A stretch of DNA of 8,507 nt. Source: Myxococcales bacterium (GTDB lineage: Bacteria; Myxococcota_A; UBA9160; SMWR01). The stretch lies in NCBI GenBank assembly GCA_022572485.1, contig JACZVU010000110.1:1-8507 (forward strand). Reading direction: 5' to 3'. The stretch's first letter is position 1; each line of letters opens with the position of its first letter. The notes beneath the pieces are model-generated. The model made no database searches. It was given only the letters and a program-made list of their open reading frames with translations, and was not told the DNA's origin. Shown in pieces: positions 7,711-8,507 of this stretch. A program made the translations under genes and the position numbers.

Positions 7711-8507
7711 ATGCTCGACCCCCGAATGCTCGAGAGCCGCCGCGACGAGATCATTGCGAGTTGCAAGTGCCGTCGTGTGGACGTCGATCTCGATGCTGCG
7801 ATCGCCGCCCAGAAACGGGTGGCCGAAATCCAGACCGATCTCAACGGCCTCAACCAGCGGCGAAATGAGCACCAAGACAACGGAAAGCGCAAGCTCGAGT
7901 CCGCCGAACGGGACGCCCACGTCGCCGAAGGGAGGCGGCTGAAAGAAGAAGTCGCCGGTCTCGAAAAGCGCCTCGCCGAAAGTCGGGAAACGCTTCGGGC
8001 GCTGATGCTTTCGATTCCCAATCTTCTCTATCCGGGCCTTCCAGAGGGCGGTGAAGAAGATTTTCGCGAGCTGCGCCGGGTCGGGGAACCTCGCAAATTC
8101 GAATTCGAACCACTCGACCACGTTGAACTCAACGAAAAACTCGATCTCTTCGACTTCGAGGCTGGCGCCAAAGTGGTGGGTCCGAAGTGGTACTACCTGA
8201 AGAATGAGGCCGTCCTTCTCGAGCTGGCGCTCCAGCGTATGGCGTTCGACTACGTGATGGAGGCAGGATTTACACCCTTCGCGACGCCCGACGTCGCTCG
8301 CAGGGAAATCGTCGATGGCCTCGCGTTCAGCCCGCGCGGCGCCGAAACCCAGATCTACTCGATCGCGGGTACGGATCTGGATCTGATCGGAACCTCGGAA
8401 ATCACGCTCGGTGGCATCCACGCCGATGCGTTGATCGACGAAGCCGATCTGCCGCTCCGCATGGCGGGCATCTCTCATTGCTTTCGGGCAGAGGCTGGCC
8501 CTGCGGG
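7711..8507 (+). CDS. serS: Seryl-tRNA synthetase, N-terminal part (runs off the window)
   Basis: Seryl-tRNA synthetase is a cytoplasmic class II enzyme that charges tRNA-Ser (and tRNA-Sec) with serine. The first 265 codons are visible. MLDPRMLESRRDEI matches the usual MLD...E start. Residues about 28-100 form the charged antiparallel coiled-coil arm that grips the tRNA long arm, ending in the typical IPNL (102-105). The catalytic domain begins with the segment HVELNEKLDLFDFEAGAKVVGPKWYYL (137-163). Motif 1 lies around GFTPFATPDV (186-195), the serine-recognition TxE is Thr228-Ser229-Glu230, and the start of motif 2 is CFRAEAG (257-263). The start was chosen by family length: no good ribosome-binding site precedes it, and an in-frame GTG at 7693 would add only six residues. 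The spacer of 165 bases from nuoN suggests a separate or loosely linked transcription unit. The gene has no known role in complex I. Confidence 0.96.
   Translation, partial: MLDPRMLESRRDEIIASCKCRRVDVDLDAAIAAQKRVAEIQTDLNGLNQRRNEHQDNGKRKLESAERDAHVAEGRRLKEEVAGLEKRLAESRETLRALMLSIPNLLYPGLPEGGEEDFRELRRVGEPRKFEFEPLDHVELNEKLDLFDFEAGAKVVGPKWYYLKNEAVLLELALQRMAFDYVMEAGFTPFATPDVARREIVDGLAFSPRGAETQIYSIAGTDLDLIGTSEITLGGIHADALIDEADLPLRMAGISHCFRAEAGPA

Noticed and set aside
7597..8478. Antisense open frame of 293 codons opposite serS
   Set aside because: The opposite strand encodes a clear seryl-tRNA synthetase with motif residues in place, so this is a shadow frame kept open by GC-biased codons.

Overview
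The window lies inside a bacterial respiratory complex I (NADH:quinone oxidoreductase, nuo) operon. Everything is on the + strand and packed almost without gaps. It opens in the last ~78 codons of nuoG, then gives complete nuoH, nuoJ, nuoK, nuoL, nuoM and nuoN. After a 165-base spacer containing tandem repeats, it ends inside the first 265 codons of serS (seryl-tRNA synthetase). The GC-rich DNA, the 14-subunit-type subunits and the long form of NuoL fit a free-living Gram-negative aerobe or facultative respirer, perhaps a deltaproteobacterium-like lineage. The sequence alone does not settle the phylum.

Layout: nuoG end 1-236; nuoH 237-1337, whose ATG touches the nuoG stop; nuoJ 1345-1857; nuoK 1857-2177; nuoL 2171-4213; nuoM 4220-6025; nuoN 6022-7545 (GTG start). 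Junctions are 0, +7, -1, -7, +6 and -4 bases, so one polycistronic message with translational coupling is likely. Its promoter must lie upstream of the window. NuoH forms the quinone-chamber/heel part of the membrane arm. NuoJ and NuoK link it to the three antiporter-like proton pumps NuoN, NuoM and NuoL. All the key membrane Glu/Lys residues I could place by family alignment from memory are present, so the pump looks functional.

Three things depart from the textbook operon. (1) nuoI, the 2x[4Fe-4S] subunit that normally sits between nuoH and nuoJ, is absent there: only 7 bases separate the two genes. (2) NuoM has an extra ~70-residue acidic C-terminal tail of alternating Ser/Pro and Glu/Asp, encoded by a degenerate hexanucleotide repeat that runs almost up to the nuoN start. 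(3) The nuoN stop codon lies inside the first copy of a 42-bp tandem repeat with hairpin potential, which fills the start of the nuoN-serS spacer.

I found no RNA genes, CRISPR array, insertion sequence or other mobile element, and no convincing new multi-gene system. No stretch of 300 bases or more lacks a gene.
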